NCBI RefSeq assembly: GCF_000518605.1
Contig: NZ_JADX01000011.1
Location: forward strand, 1-64,000
Reading direction: 5' to 3'
From: Shewanella fidelis ATCC BAA-318
GTDB lineage: Bacteria > Pseudomonadota > Gammaproteobacteria > Enterobacterales > Shewanellaceae
Length of the DNA stretch: 64,000 nucleotides
The notes under the pieces were generated by a model. The model was not told the DNA's origin. It saw only the letters and a list, made by a program, of their open reading frames with translations, and searched no databases. This document shows positions 63,406 through 64,000 of the stretch, one piece after another; the stretch's first letter is position 1; every line of letters begins with the position of its first letter. Made by a program: the position numbers and the translations under genes.

Positions 63406-63507
63406 GACCGCAGGTCATTGGCTGCATCAGATGTAGAAAGTCACAACAGAGGTGATTAGATACGAAAAGCAGAAACAGTTAAGCTGCTGTGCTTAAACGG
63501 TTGAAGC

Positions 63508-63637
63508 CACCATAGCTAAATGATTGTGCTTTTCTAACCCCGTGTAGATGCGGCTTAGGCCTTTGATGGCATGGATGCCATCGCAGAGCGGTCAGGGATG
63601 ACGTAAAGCGTGCCTAAGAAGTATCTGCACATACGCC
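63508..63637. repeat. 130-bp direct repeat, copy 2
   Basis: The second copy of the unit at 63276-63405, with the same internal palindrome (63565-63582). The sequences after each copy (63406 onward and 63638 onward) are also recognisably similar for about 50 more bases, so the ancestral unit may be near 180-230 bp. It lies just downstream of the hutI stop. Confidence 0.9.
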
Positions 63638-63788
63638 TGCTGCAAGCAATTAGCTGCATCTGATGCAGACAGTTACCTCTGAGGTAATTCGCAACATTGC
63701 TGCCCAAAGCCACACCAAAAAGGTAAACACTGAGACCAAACAGTATGCCCAAAACGATGAACATGCCTCATCGCTCAGGCATTGCCAA

Positions 63789-64000
63789 CTACTGGTGTAC
63801 TAAGTGACCATTCTTCACCACATCCACACATGAGGCCACACCATAAGTGTATGCTAGCTCTGCTGGTGTGCTGATATTCCACATGCAGAAATCGGCGCTC
63901 ATGCCGACCTCAATAACGCCGACCTTATCTTCAATACCCAAAGCCTTAGCTGCATTACTAGTCATGCCTGTTAGCGCTTCCTCTGGGGTTAAACGCAGTA
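63789..64000 (-). CDS. hutI: HutI, imidazolonepropionase (3' end only)
   Basis: The C-terminal 69 residues of an amidohydrolase, read from the window edge in frame to the stop at 63789. It opens LRLTPEEALTGMTSNAAKAL, continues through VGVIEVGMSADFCMWNIS and ends GVASCVDVVKNGHLVHQ, which is the end of imidazolonepropionase of histidine degradation. The TPEEAL...NAAKALG and GMSADFCMWN pattern distinguishes it from other amidohydrolases. The start and catalytic metal ligands are outside the window. Confidence 0.85.
   Translation of the reverse strand, partial: LRLTPEEALTGMTSNAAKALGIEDKVGVIEVGMSADFCMWNISTPAELAYTYGVASCVDVVKNGHLVHQ

Noticed and set aside
63276..63660. Insertion sequence
   Set aside because: No transposase frame, terminal inverted repeats or target duplication could be identified.
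63555..63764. 69-codon leftward frame over the second 130-bp repeat
   Set aside because: No ribosome site, and most of it is repeat sequence.

Overview
The window is typical gammaproteobacterial chromosome and most resembles Shewanella. Three things point there: the gpmI-envC-ctpA-yibQ / yibN-secB-gpsA block beside an rRNA operon end with tRNA-Asp, a bpfA-like adhesin plus type I secretion operon, and a TonB receptor paired with a beta-propeller phytase. The assignment rests on gene content and on remembered family sequences, not on a search.

Layout. 1-335: 5S rRNA, tRNA-Asp and terminator, the tail of an rRNA operon. 534-9812: housekeeping genes, with a YkgJ-like cysteine protein, nsrR, the leftward gpmI-envC-ctpA-yibQ operon, yibN, secB-gpsA (no grxC between yibN and secB) and a YhiN-type flavoprotein. 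10185-27910: a tightly coupled five-gene operon for a 4132-residue Ig-like surface protein, its ABC exporter, adaptor, TolC-type channel and an OmpA lipoprotein. Facing it are an AraC regulator and a membrane GGDEF-like protein whose signature is AGDSF (27978-29890). 30240-34916: a candidate PHO box, a TonB receptor and a two-domain phytase, together a phosphate-scavenging unit.

34974-43794: a calcium-motif lipoprotein, a HlyD/ABC/ABC-2 efflux operon, an unlisted 48-residue acidic peptide gene, an NlpC/P60 lipoprotein, two outer-membrane barrel proteins and mogA. 44258-54152: a chemoreceptor, a GlxA-type regulator, small membrane proteins, and two divergent ABC units, one with a secreted hydrolase and one with a GntR repressor. 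54443-63791+: acyl-CoA synthetase, thioesterases, a GNAT protein, a DUF4344 metallopeptidase, mtnC, an esterase-like TPR protein, a MltC-like transglycosylase, and the 3' end of hutI running off the right edge.

The two most unusual regions are these. First, the giant adhesin operon: the exporter is of the LapBCE type, yet the substrate shows no RTX nonapeptides, no recognisable LapG site and no LapD/LapG neighbours. Second, 62906-63660: a run of perfect small hairpins with unrelated stems but similar 3-base loops, followed by two 130-bp direct repeats. Similar hairpins recur at 8468-8544 and 6720-6739.
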